Of a stretch of DNA of 64,000 nt, positions 31,659-39,590 are shown piece after piece. The stretch covers positions 62,001 through 126,000 of the forward strand of contig NZ_JALPVL010000005.1 of assembly GCF_023544465.1 (NCBI RefSeq). The letters are read 5' to 3'. Within the stretch, counting starts at the first letter, position 1. Every line of letters starts with the position of its first letter. This stretch comes from Paractinoplanes maris (GTDB taxonomy: Bacteria > Actinomycetota > Actinomycetes > Mycobacteriales > Micromonosporaceae). The notes beneath the pieces are model-generated. The model saw only the letters and a program-made list of their open reading frames with translations. It did not search any database and was not told the DNA's origin. A program made the translations under genes and the position numbers.

Positions 31659-31700
31659 AGGGAAGCGCTTCACTTACCCGGTCATGTGAAGCGCTTCCCT
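31659..31700. promoter_or_regulatory. Double LacI-type operator
   Basis: A 42-bp palindrome: AGGGAAGCGCTTCAC (31659-31673), 12-nt spacer, then its exact reverse complement (31686-31700). Each arm itself contains the perfect 10-bp palindrome GAAGCGCTTC, the LacI/GalR-family core, with centres 26 bp apart. It lies 18 nt before the amidohydrolase ATG and 61 bp before the lacI start. Confidence 0.88.
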
Positions 31701-31718
31701 AGCCGGCGAGGAGGGTCG

Positions 31719-32615
31719 ATGGTGATCGACTGCCATCAGCATCTGTGGCCGGCCCGGCTTATCGACGCGCTCCGCCGCCGCCAGACCCACCCCTATCTGC
31801 GGGGTTGGACGCTGCACCTGCCGGGCGAGCCGCCGTATGAGGTGGATCCGGCCGCCCATGACGTCGAGCGCCGCCGGGAGCAGGAGCGGCGCGACGGCCG
31901 GACGCGGGTCCTCGTGTCGCTGTCCAGCCCGCTGGGTATCGAGCACCTGCCGGCCCACGACGGGGCCGAGCTGATCGATCTCTGGCACGAGAGCGCGCTC
32001 GAGCTGGGCGAGCCCTACCACGTGTGGGCGGCCGCCGCGGTCACCGAGCTCGACCCGGACGGCCTGGCCAAGGTGCTGCGCGAGGAGCGGGTGGCCGGGC
32101 TGCAACTGCCGGCCACGGCGCTGGCCGACCCGGCCGGCATCGCCCACGTCGAGCCGCTGCTGGCCGAGGCGGAGCGGGCGGGCAAGCCGGTGCTGGTGCA
32201 TCCCGGGCCCGCCCCCGCCTGCGACCCCGGCCTGCCGGCCTGGTGGCCCGCCCTGGTGCCGTACGTCTCGCAGCTGCACCAGTCGTGGCTGGCCTGGCAC
32301 GTCGCCGGTCGCCGCCGGCACCCCCACCTGCGTGTCGGGTTCGTGGCGCTGGCCGGGCTGGCTCCGCTGCATCACGAGCGGCTGGCCGCGCGCGGGGGCG
32401 CCCTCGGTGCGCTCGACCCCAACGTCTTCTACGAGACCTCGTCCTACGGCACGCGCGCGATCGACGCGCTGATCCGGGTCGTCGGGGTCGATCCGATCGT
32501 GTCGGGCTCCGACCGCCCGTACGCCGAAGCCGTCGACCCCGGTCTGGGCGCGGCCTTCACGCACGCCCTGTTCGATGCCAACCCGCGCCACTTTCTCACT
32601 GGGGAGTCCCGATGA
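31719..32615 (+). CDS. Amidohydrolase family 2 (PF04909) TIM-barrel hydrolase/decarboxylase
   Basis: 298 residues from ATG 31719 behind GAGGAGG. The metal-binding motif opens the protein (V-I-D-C-H-Q-H-L-W), V-L-V-H-P-G-P carries a conserved His and S-G-S-D-R-P-Y the catalytic Asp near the C-terminus. Relatives are lactonases (2-pyrone-4,6-dicarboxylate), decarboxylases and hydrolases of small carboxylic compounds. First gene of a two-gene operon with the cysteine-dioxygenase-like gene (ATGA overlap), driven from the double LacI operator. Exact substrate unknown. Confidence 0.85.
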   Translation: MVIDCHQHLWPARLIDALRRRQTHPYLRGWTLHLPGEPPYEVDPAAHDVERRREQERRDGRTRVLVSLSSPLGIEHLPAHDGAELIDLWHESALELGEPYHVWAAAAVTELDPDGLAKVLREERVAGLQLPATALADPAGIAHVEPLLAEAERAGKPVLVHPGPAPACDPGLPAWWPALVPYVSQLHQSWLAWHVAGRRRHPHLRVGFVALAGLAPLHHERLAARGGALGALDPNVFYETSSYGTRAIDALIRVVGVDPIVSGSDRPYAEAVDPGLGAAFTHALFDANPRHFLTGESR

Positions 32616-33106
32616 CCGTGTTGCCGGCCCCGCCCGGTCGTGTGCTGGATCTGCACGAGCTCAAGCGCTGGGTGGCCGACCTCGCCGCCCGGCCCGAGCT
32701 GTGGGAGCACCTCGTGCGGCACGAGACGGGCAAGCGGCACTACGCGTCGGTCTACCGCGACAGCGACATCGACGTCTGGGTGCTGTGCTGGAACGTCGTG
32801 GACGACACCGGCTGGCACGACCACGACACGTCGTCGGGCGCGGTGGCCGTCACCCGGGGCGCGGTCACCGAGGCCACCCCGCGGATGGGCGGCGAGCCGG
32901 TCACCCGGGTCGTGGGGGCGGGGCGGACGTTCGCCTTCTCGCCCGACCACATCCACCGGATGGGCGGCGCGGTCGACGGCTCGGTCTCCCTCCACGCGTA
33001 TTCGCCGCCGCTGTGGCGCATGGGGCAGTATTCGATCAGCAGTTCGGGCGTGCTGCGCCGCCGGGCGGTCAGTTACGCCGACGAGCTCAGGCCCATCGAC
33101 GAGTAG
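32612..33106 (+). CDS. Cysteine dioxygenase-like thiol dioxygenase (cupin)
   Basis: 164 residues, ATG overlapping the preceding TGA, GGGGAG upstream. The cupin iron ligands are visible as W-H-D-H (His69, His71) and D-H-I-H (His113 or His115). The second-shell triad S-x-H-x-Y is kept in S-V-S-L-H-A-Y-S-P-P (Ser126, His128, Tyr130), which is diagnostic for cysteine dioxygenase-type enzymes. The residue aligned with the substrate carboxylate Arg (usually in Y-x-R) seems to be Ser46, so the substrate may be another thiol. Non-heme iron enzyme making a sulfinate. Its last 34 bp overlap the convergent lyase-fold gene. Confidence 0.82.
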   Translation: MTVLPAPPGRVLDLHELKRWVADLAARPELWEHLVRHETGKRHYASVYRDSDIDVWVLCWNVVDDTGWHDHDTSSGAVAVTRGAVTEATPRMGGEPVTRVVGAGRTFAFSPDHIHRMGGAVDGSVSLHAYSPPLWRMGQYSISSSGVLRRRAVSYADELRPIDE

Positions 33107-34530
33107 TCGAGCACGGCGCCCAGCTCGGGCAGCAGCTCGGCCGCGCGCTCCAGGTCGGCTCCGAGCGGCCGGTCCTCCTCGGACGTGTCCAGCTGCTCGG
33201 AGGCCATCTCGAACGCGTCCCGGACCGGCCCGGCGATGAGCCGGCCCGGAGCCATCCGCAGCGCGCGGACGGCGGCCACCAGCTCGGCCGCCAGCAGCGT
33301 CGGCGCCAGGTGGGTCATCGTGCGCAGCGAGCGGGCGCCCTGGGTGGCGAAGCTGGCGTGCTCCTCCAGCCCGAGCGAGATGCTCAGCGTGCCGGCCGCC
33401 GTCGGGGTCATGCCGACCCGGATCTCGGTCAGCAGATCCTGGACGACGTACTCGCTGATCATGAGACCGGAGCTGCCGGCCGGACCGGCCGCCAGGAAGG
33501 CTCGCAGCCCGGTCAGGTCGGGTCGCATCAGCAGTCCCAGTCGCGCGGTCGACAGCGACAGCACCGGCAGGAACGCCCCGCGCACGGCGTCCAGCTGGGA
33601 GGCCAGCGTCGCCGTGTGGAACTGCCCGTGATGCCGTACGCCGTCCGGGGTGACCAGCGGGTTCTCGACGGCGCCGTTGAACTCGGCGGCCAGCGCGTCG
33701 TCGAGTGACCGGGCGGCGTGGATGGCCGGCGCGGTGACCTGGGGCAGCACCCGCAGGCCGAACGGGTCCTGGATGCGTACCGGGGCGCCGCTGCCGGCCA
33801 CCAGGCGGCCCATCAGCCGGGCCACCTCGACCTGGCCGGGATGGGGCCGGTAACGGTGCACGGTCACGTCGTACGCCTCGGGGTTGCCCCGCAGGGCCAG
33901 GAAGCTCAGCGCCGCCACCACCATGGACGCGCGGAGCTGGCTCTGCACCCGCTGCAACGCCAGCGCGGCGGTGGCCACGGTGAGCGCGCTCGAACTGATC
34001 ATCGGCAGCGCATCGGTGGTGCCGAACGGGGTGATCGGGCCCTTGCCGTCACGCCACGGCCGCTCGCCGGCCAGCGTCAGGCTCAGCTCGGCCAGGGCGG
34101 CCAGGTCGCCGGTGCCGATCGCGCCCCAGTTGTGGATCGTCGGCACCGCCCCGTCGTGCAGCGCCTCGGCCAGTGCCTCGGCGACCTGCCGGGAGACCCC
34201 GGAGCCCCCGGCCAGGATCTGGTTGAGGCGGACGGTCATCATGGCCCGGGCGGTGATGTCGTCCTCGATCGGGCCGACGGCCGCGCAGTGACTGCGCAGC
34301 AGCCGCAGACCGCGCTCCTCGTCGCCGGCCGTGCGCTCGTGCCGATTGGCACCGACCCCGGTATTGGCGCCGTAGACTGCCCCGTGCGCCCGTGCCTGCT
34401 GCAGCAGGGCATGCCGCCCCTCGACCCGTCGCAGAGCGGCCGGATCGACCTCGACCCCGCATCGACCGGAGGCGATGGCCAGGAGCGCAGCCAGCGTCAG
34501 ACCACGACCGTCGAGTCGTTCTACCTGCAT
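33073..34530 (-). CDS. Aromatic amino acid lyase-fold protein with G-T-G at the MIO site
   Basis: 485 residues. HAL landmarks: V-Y-G-A-N-T-G-V-G (Tyr53), N-Q-I-L-A-G-G-S-G, Q-D-P-F-G-L-R (for Q-D-x-Y-S-L-R) with Arg kept, G-Q-F-H for G-N-F-H, and G-L-E-E-H for N-Q-E-D-H. The MIO tripeptide A-S-G is replaced by Gly139-Thr140-Gly141 (W-G-A-I-G-T-G-D-L, codon for Thr at 34111-34113). A normal MIO is not expected. The fold plus lack of MIO resembles ergothionase-type C-N lyases. It is divergent from a quaternary-amine-type ABC transporter and convergent with a thiol dioxygenase gene. Substrate not proven. Confidence 0.85.
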   Translation of the reverse strand: MQVERLDGRGLTLAALLAIASGRCGVEVDPAALRRVEGRHALLQQARAHGAVYGANTGVGANRHERTAGDEERGLRLLRSHCAAVGPIEDDITARAMMTVRLNQILAGGSGVSRQVAEALAEALHDGAVPTIHNWGAIGTGDLAALAELSLTLAGERPWRDGKGPITPFGTTDALPMISSSALTVATAALALQRVQSQLRASMVVAALSFLALRGNPEAYDVTVHRYRPHPGQVEVARLMGRLVAGSGAPVRIQDPFGLRVLPQVTAPAIHAARSLDDALAAEFNGAVENPLVTPDGVRHHGQFHTATLASQLDAVRGAFLPVLSLSTARLGLLMRPDLTGLRAFLAAGPAGSSGLMISEYVVQDLLTEIRVGMTPTAAGTLSISLGLEEHASFATQGARSLRTMTHLAPTLLAAELVAAVRALRMAPGRLIAGPVRDAFEMASEQLDTSEEDRPLGADLERAAELLPELGAVLDYSSMGLSSSA

Positions 34531-34579
34531 AGCGCCACCATCACACGTGTCTCTAGACCGTAACGGCTCCCCCGATCCG

Positions 34580-34625
34580 TTGACATCTTATTCACTACCC
34601 CTGAAGTATGAATAGTGGTATTCAT
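34580..34625 (+). promoter_or_regulatory. Promoter elements and operator before the ABC transporter operon
   Basis: A TTGACA -35-like hexamer at 34580-34585 is followed by AT-rich DNA containing the perfect inverted repeat ATGAATA-GTGG-TATTCAT (34608-34625). The repeat lies at the expected -10/+1 region, 18 nt before the ATPase start, a repressor position. A clear -10 is not resolved. The region is shared with the divergent lyase-fold gene (start 34530). Confidence 0.6.
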
Positions 34626-34642
34626 CGCTAGCCTGGAGCGCC

Positions 34643-35650
34643 ATGATCACATTCGATGACGTCGTGAAGGTCTACCCCGGCGGCGGCACCGCAGTCGATC
34701 ACGTCTCGCTGGAGCTTCCCACCGGCAAAACTACGGTCTTCGTCGGGCCGTCGGGCTGCGGAAAGACCACTTCCCTCCGCATGATCAACAGAATGATCAG
34801 CCCGACCTCGGGCCGCGTCCTGATCGACGGCAAGGACGTCGCCGGCCAGGACGAGGCACTGCTGCGGCGCGGCATCGGCTATGTGATCCAGCACGCCGGC
34901 CTCTTCCCGCACCGCACCGTGCTGGACAACGTGGCCACCGTGCCGGTCCTGCTCGGCAAGACCCGCCGCGAGGCCCGTGACACCGCGATGCAGGTGCTCG
35001 AGCGGGTCGGCCTGGCCCCCGAGTTCGCCCAGCGTTACCCCGCTCAGCTCTCCGGGGGCCAGCAGCAGCGCGTCGGGGTGGCCCGGGCGCTGGCCGCCGA
35101 CCCGCCGATCATGCTGATGGACGAGCCGTTCAGCGCGGTCGACCCGGTCGTCCGCGAGCAGCTGCACCGCGAGTTCCTGCGCCTGCAGTCCGAGCTGGGC
35201 AAGACGATCGCCATGGTCACCCACGACATCGACGAGGCGATCAAGCTCGGCGACGAGGTCGTGATCTTCCGCCAGGGCGGCATCGTGGCCCAGGTCGGCA
35301 CCCCGCAGGAGCTGCTGGCCAACCCGGCCGACGAGTTCGTCGCCGAGTTCGTGGGCCGCGACCGCGGGCTGCGCAGCCTGTCGTTCGACACCGCGGCCGA
35401 GATGCCGGTGCGGCCGCTGCCGGCCGAGCTCGTGGTCGACGAGGCGGGCCGGCCGCTGGGCTGGAAGTCGTCCGACGGGATGAAGCCGACCGGTGGCTCC
35501 TTCACCAGCGGCGACACCCTGCGCCTGGTGGCCGACCTGGCGATCCTGTCGCCGGTGGGCATCGCGGTGCGGGTCGACGCGAACGGGGTCGCCGACGGCA
35601 TCGCGCCCCACCACGACCTGGCCGACTACCTGGCGGCGCGGCGCGGCTGA
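34643..35650 (+). CDS. OpuCA/EgtV-like ABC transporter ATPase (betaine/ergothioneine type)
   Basis: 335 residues. Walker A G-P-S-G-C-G-K-T, Q-loop V-I-Q-H-A-G-L-F-P-H, signature L-S-G-G-Q-Q-Q-R-V-G-V-A-R and Walker B I-M-L-M-D-E-P. The sequence I-N-R-M-I-S-P-T-S-G is typical of the quaternary-amine (ProV/OpuCA) group. After the nucleotide-binding domain (about 240 residues) comes a short C-terminal domain that looks like one degenerate CBS-type motif. Cytoplasmic energy unit of an importer. First gene of a tightly packed four-gene operon, 1-bp overlap with the next gene. Confidence 0.88.
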   Translation: MITFDDVVKVYPGGGTAVDHVSLELPTGKTTVFVGPSGCGKTTSLRMINRMISPTSGRVLIDGKDVAGQDEALLRRGIGYVIQHAGLFPHRTVLDNVATVPVLLGKTRREARDTAMQVLERVGLAPEFAQRYPAQLSGGQQQRVGVARALAADPPIMLMDEPFSAVDPVVREQLHREFLRLQSELGKTIAMVTHDIDEAIKLGDEVVIFRQGGIVAQVGTPQELLANPADEFVAEFVGRDRGLRSLSFDTAAEMPVRPLPAELVVDEAGRPLGWKSSDGMKPTGGSFTSGDTLRLVADLAILSPVGIAVRVDANGVADGIAPHHDLADYLAARRG

Positions 35651-36300
35651 TGATCACTTATCTCTCCAACAACTCCGAGACCGTGCTGGCCGCACTCCGC
35701 CAGCACATCTGGCTCGCGCTGCTCCCGGTGCTGCTCGGCTTCGTCATCGCGCTGCCCATCGGCTATCTGGGCGTCCGCTTCCCGTGGCTCTATCACCCGT
35801 TGGTCAACGTGGCCGGTGTGCTCTATTCGATCCCGTCGCTGGCGCTGTTCGTGTTCCTGCCGGTCGTGCTGGGCACGAGGATCCTGTCGCCGCTCAACAT
35901 CGTCGTCGCGCTCACCATCTACACCGTGGCGCTGCTGGCCCGCACGGTCGCCGACGGTCTGCGGTCGGTCGACCACCTGATCACCGAGTCGGCCACCGCG
36001 ATGGGCTACCGCCGGCTGCGGCGCCTGATCGACGTCGAGCTGCCGGTGGCGCTGCCGGTCATCCTGGCCGGCCTGCGGGTGGCCACGGTGGCGAACATCA
36101 GCCTGGTCAGCGTGGGCGCGCTGATCGGCGTGGGCGGGCTCGGCCAGCTGTTCACCCGGGGCTTCCAGCTCTTCTACATCGAGCCGATCCTGGTCGGCGT
36201 CATCCTCTCGGTGCTGCTGGCCGCCGTCGCCGACCTGGCCATCGTGCTGATCCAGCGGGCGGTCACGCCGTGGACGCGCTTCCAAGGGGGCCGGGCGTGA
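35650..36300 (+). CDS. ABC transporter permease (OpuCB-like)
   Basis: 216 residues with about six membrane helices. The EAA loop shows R-T-V-A-D-G-L-R-S-V and I-T-E-S-A-T-A-M-G-Y-R-R-L-R-R-L-I-D-V-E-L-P, the permease-ATPase contact. Length and pattern fit the ProW/OpuCB family that imports glycine betaine, choline, carnitine or similar amines. The start ATG shares one base with the stop of the ATPase gene, and the stop overlaps the next permease GTG (GTGA). Confidence 0.88.
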   Translation: MITYLSNNSETVLAALRQHIWLALLPVLLGFVIALPIGYLGVRFPWLYHPLVNVAGVLYSIPSLALFVFLPVVLGTRILSPLNIVVALTIYTVALLARTVADGLRSVDHLITESATAMGYRRLRRLIDVELPVALPVILAGLRVATVANISLVSVGALIGVGGLGQLFTRGFQLFYIEPILVGVILSVLLAAVADLAIVLIQRAVTPWTRFQGGRA

Positions 36301-36956
36301 ACCTCTCCTACCTGTTCGACGCGGCGCACTGGGATCTCAACGCCTCGGGCAGCATCCCGCAGCTGCTTCTCTCACACCTCTGGTACGTGTTCCTGGCGCT
36401 CGCCATCGGCACGGTGATCGCCCTCCCGATCGGCCTGTACATCGGGCACACCGGACGCGGCTCGTTCATCGCGATCAACGCCGGTAACGCGGGCCGCTCG
36501 CTGCCTACCCTGGGCCTGCTGATGCTCATGGTGACGTTGCTCGGGCTGGGCCTGCTCCCGGTCCTGATCGCCCTCACCGTCCTGGTCATCCCGCCGATCC
36601 TGACCTCGGCCTACGCGGGTCTGCGGTCTCTCGACCAGCGGGTCGTGGACGCCGCCCGGGGCGTGGGCATGCGGCCCTGGCAGGTGCTCACCCGGGTCGA
36701 GCTGCCGATGGCGCTGCCGGTGCTGATGAGCGGTTTCCGCAGCGCCGCCCTGCAGGTGGTCGCCACCGCGACCGTGGCCGCCGCCGTGGGCCTGGGCGGT
36801 CTCGGCCGCCTCCTGATCGACGGCCTGGCCGTCAACGACTATTCCCGAGTGCTCGCCGGCGCCATCGTTGTCGCGGTGCTGGCCGTCCTGCTCGACCTGA
36901 TCCTGGCGCTGGCACAGCGCTGGATCATCTCTCCCGGCCTCCGGGCGTCCCGATGA
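36297..36956 (+). CDS. ABC transporter permease, second subunit (OpuCD-like)
   Basis: 219 residues from GTG 36297, overlapping the upstream stop. Membrane topology as for the first permease, EAA-type loop G-L-R-S-L-D-Q-R-V-V-D-A-A-R-G-V-G-M-R-P. Having two different permease genes around one ATPase is typical of OpuC-type systems. The stop overlaps the ATG at 36953. The substrate is defined by the following lipoprotein. Confidence 0.88.
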   Translation: MNLSYLFDAAHWDLNASGSIPQLLLSHLWYVFLALAIGTVIALPIGLYIGHTGRGSFIAINAGNAGRSLPTLGLLMLMVTLLGLGLLPVLIALTVLVIPPILTSAYAGLRSLDQRVVDAARGVGMRPWQVLTRVELPMALPVLMSGFRSAALQVVATATVAAAVGLGGLGRLLIDGLAVNDYSRVLAGAIVVAVLAVLLDLILALAQRWIISPGLRASR

Positions 36957-36967
36957 AAGGTCCATTG

Positions 36968-37900
36968 ATGAAGCGTTTCGGCCGTTTCAGCGCGGTAACC
37001 ACCGCGCTGGCGCTCACTGTTGCCCTCACGGCCTGCGGTGCCGACGAAGACCCGCTGGCCAACGACAACGGCGGCGGCAGCGCCGCGCCCGGCACCATCA
37101 CCGTCGGCTCGGCCAACTTCGCCGAGAGCGAGCTCCTCGGCGAGATCTACTCGCAGGCCCTCGAGGCCAAGGGTGTGCAGGTCAAGCGGCAGTTCAACAT
37201 CGGCGCCCGCGAGCTCTACCTGAAGGCGCTGCAGGACGGCTCGATCGACCTGCTGCCCGAGTACAACGGCGCGCTGCTGTCGGCCCTGCAGAAGGGCGGC
37301 GCGCCCGAGGGCGTCAGCAAGCCCGAGGACGTGCTGGCGGCGCTGAAGAAGGTCCTGCCGGCCGGCACCGAGGTGCTGGAGCAGTCGCCGGCCGAGGACA
37401 AGGACACGCTGACCGTCACCCAGGAGACGGCGACCAAGTACAGCCTGAAGACGATCGACGACCTCAAGCCGGTCGCCGGCCAGCTGACGATCGGCGCCGG
37501 TCCCGAGTGGCAGGAGCGCTACCAGGGTCTCAAGGGCCTGGAGTCGCTCTACGGGCTCAAGTTCAAGGAGTTCAAGCCGCTCGACGCCGGTGGCCCGCTG
37601 ACCGTCAACGCCCTGGTCAAGGGTCAGATCCAGGTCGGCAACATCTTCTCCACCGACTCGTCGATCGCGACCAACAAGTTCGTGGTGCTCGAGGACCCGA
37701 AGAACCTCTACCTGGCCGAGAACATCATCCCGCTGATCCGCTCGACGGCCAACAACCCGACCGTCACCGGCGCGCTCAACGCGGTCTCGGCCAAGCTGAC
37801 CACCGAGAACCTGACCACCACGCTGGCCAAGGTGCAGGTCGACAAGCAGGACACGGCGTCGGTGGCCAAGGGCTGGCTGACCGAGAACGGCCTGGTCTGA
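36968..37900 (+). CDS. Substrate-binding lipoprotein of the OpuC/ProX/EgtU type
   Basis: 310 residues from ATG 36968, preceded by AAAGG. ATG 36953, which overlaps the permease stop, is an alternative. Lipoprotein signal with lipobox L-T-A-C. The mature part is a two-lobed OpuAC/ProX domain with the family opening G-S-A-N-F-A-E-S-E-L-L-G-E-I-Y and I-D-L-L-P-E-Y-N-G. Such proteins bind quaternary ammonium compounds or, in EgtU-type systems, ergothioneine. Aromatic-cage residues cannot be assigned by eye. A 12-bp hairpin terminator follows the stop, marking the operon end. Confidence 0.88.
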   Translation: MKRFGRFSAVTTALALTVALTACGADEDPLANDNGGGSAAPGTITVGSANFAESELLGEIYSQALEAKGVQVKRQFNIGARELYLKALQDGSIDLLPEYNGALLSALQKGGAPEGVSKPEDVLAALKKVLPAGTEVLEQSPAEDKDTLTVTQETATKYSLKTIDDLKPVAGQLTIGAGPEWQERYQGLKGLESLYGLKFKEFKPLDAGGPLTVNALVKGQIQVGNIFSTDSSIATNKFVVLEDPKNLYLAENIIPLIRSTANNPTVTGALNAVSAKLTTENLTTTLAKVQVDKQDTASVAKGWLTENGLV

Positions 37901-37906
37901 CCGACG

Positions 37907-37934
37907 TGAGGGTGCCGCTGCGGCGGCACCCTCA
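37907..37934 (+). terminator. Terminator of the OpuC-like operon
   Basis: Perfect 12-bp stem (37907-37918 with 37923-37934) around TGCG, 6 nt after the stop codon of the binding-protein gene. Confidence 0.85.
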
Positions 37935-37994
37935 TACGGCGGTGAAAACCGCCGAATAAGAGGGGGACGCCCGCCCGCGACCCCGAGGACCAGC

Positions 37995-39590
37995 ATGATG
38001 GCAACCGGCCTACGCCGCTGGCTCGCTGTCGCCCTGGTGCTGGCCGTGCTGATCGGCGGCGGGGCCGCCACGTGGCTGGGGATGCTCGAGGTACGGCAGG
38101 TGCAGCACCGCCAGGCGGCCCTGCTGATGGACCACAACGCTGAGGCCATCCAGCGCGCGGTGGCCAACGAGGCGTCCCGGTACACCGAGACCCTGGCCGA
38201 CATCACGGCCGCGGTGGGCTCGCAGACCGACTTCAGCGCCGCCGACTTCGAGGCCGTCACCTCCCGCCTGACCCGCGACCGGCTGCCCGGCGCGAGCACC
38301 GTCGCCTATCTCGTGCCCGCTCAGGACGACGAGATCGCCGAGGTGCAGAGCCACTGGCGGGCCCGGGGCGCCGCAGACCTGACGCTGAAGTCCGCGGGTG
38401 ACGCCCTGGAGCATCAGTTCCTGATCTTCAGCCGGTCGCTCGACCACGTGACGCTCGCGCCCGGCATCGACCTCACCCAGGCCGAGGAGCCCGCGGCCGC
38501 GCTGCGGTTCGCGCGGGCCAGCGGCGAGGTGACCGCGAGCCATCCGTACGTGCTCCTGAAGGACCGCGCCCGGCCGACGGTGCACAAGCAGCAGTCCTTC
38601 CTGTTGGCCGCGCCCGTGACGGGAGCGGCCGGCACCCCGGCCGCCGGGCAGTTCCAGGGCTGGGTGACCCTGTCGATGCGGGGCAGCGACTTCGTCGAGG
38701 AGACCCTGCACGCGTACGCGGGTGACCTGCTCAAAGTGACTCTGAGCGACCAGGACGCGTCGGTGGTGACCACGGTCGCCTCGACCAGCGCGACGGCCAG
38801 GCTGCTGCCGGACACGAGCCTGCGCCGGGTGCGATCGGTCTACGTCGGCGAGCGGGAATGGCAGATCGACATCGAGCCGACCCAGCGCCTGATCAGCGAG
38901 ACCGACCGCCGGCTGCCGTTCTTCACGCTGCTCATCGGATTGCTGGTCACCGTGCTGGCCGGGTTCCTGGCCGACTCGCGGCGGCGGGCCTTGAAGAGGG
39001 TGGCCGACGCGACGGCGTTGCTGCGGCACGACATCGAGCGGCGCAAGGCGGTCGAGGCCCGGCTGCTCGACCGCGAGGACGAGCTAAGGCACCTCGCGAT
39101 GCACGACGCGCTGACCAAGCTGCCCAACCGGGCGCTGTTCCACGAGCGCCTCGAACAGTCGCTGGACCAGCCGCTGGCCGTGTTCTTCATCGACCTCGAC
39201 GGGTTCAAGGCGGTCAACGACGGGCTCGGGCACAGCGCCGGTGACCAGCTGCTCATCGACGCGGCGGCGCGGTTGTTGCAGTGCGCCCGAGCCGGCGACA
39301 CCGTGGCCCGGCTCGGTGGTGACGAGTTCGCGATTCTGGCCTCCGCGCCCTCGTCCTTCTCCGAGGCGTTCGCGGAGCGGATCGTGAGCAGCCTGCGAGC
39401 GCCGTTCGACGTCGACGGACAGCCGGTCACGATCAGCTGCAGCGTGGGCGTGGCCGTCTCGGCCGGCGGCCCGGCCGACGCACGACGCCTCGTGCACACG
39501 GCCGACGAGGCGATGTACGCGGCCAAGGCAGCCGGCAAGAACCGCTACATGCTGGCCGACGCCGAGCCGGCCGCTACGAGAACGCCGTGA
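37995..39590 (+). CDS. Membrane GGDEF diguanylate cyclase with extracytoplasmic CHASE-like sensor
   Basis: 531 residues, ATG 37995 after GAGGA. Membrane helix 1 (about 9-30), an extracytoplasmic domain of about 275 residues that resembles CHASE (sensor with Y-L-V-P-A and H-P-Y-V-L), membrane helix 2 (about 308-326), a short helical linker (about 330-360) and a C-terminal GGDEF domain. The active-site loop G-G-D-E-F is intact at 441-445 and the inhibitory I-site R-A-G-D lies at 432-435, five residues before it. So it should make c-di-GMP with product inhibition. No EAL domain. Convergent with the DUF427 gene (17-bp overlap). Confidence 0.9.
   Translation: MMATGLRRWLAVALVLAVLIGGGAATWLGMLEVRQVQHRQAALLMDHNAEAIQRAVANEASRYTETLADITAAVGSQTDFSAADFEAVTSRLTRDRLPGASTVAYLVPAQDDEIAEVQSHWRARGAADLTLKSAGDALEHQFLIFSRSLDHVTLAPGIDLTQAEEPAAALRFARASGEVTASHPYVLLKDRARPTVHKQQSFLLAAPVTGAAGTPAAGQFQGWVTLSMRGSDFVEETLHAYAGDLLKVTLSDQDASVVTTVASTSATARLLPDTSLRRVRSVYVGEREWQIDIEPTQRLISETDRRLPFFTLLIGLLVTVLAGFLADSRRRALKRVADATALLRHDIERRKAVEARLLDREDELRHLAMHDALTKLPNRALFHERLEQSLDQPLAVFFIDLDGFKAVNDGLGHSAGDQLLIDAAARLLQCARAGDTVARLGGDEFAILASAPSSFSEAFAERIVSSLRAPFDVDGQPVTISCSVGVAVSAGGPADARRLVHTADEAMYAAKAAGKNRYMLADAEPAATRTP

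Noticed and set aside
30239-31702. Long plus-strand open frame through the 30-bp repeats and antisense to the lacI gene
   Set aside because: The repeat part gives low-complexity R/S/A/P peptide and the rest mirrors the lacI gene. The 30/31-bp alternation and lack of ribosome site argue against coding.
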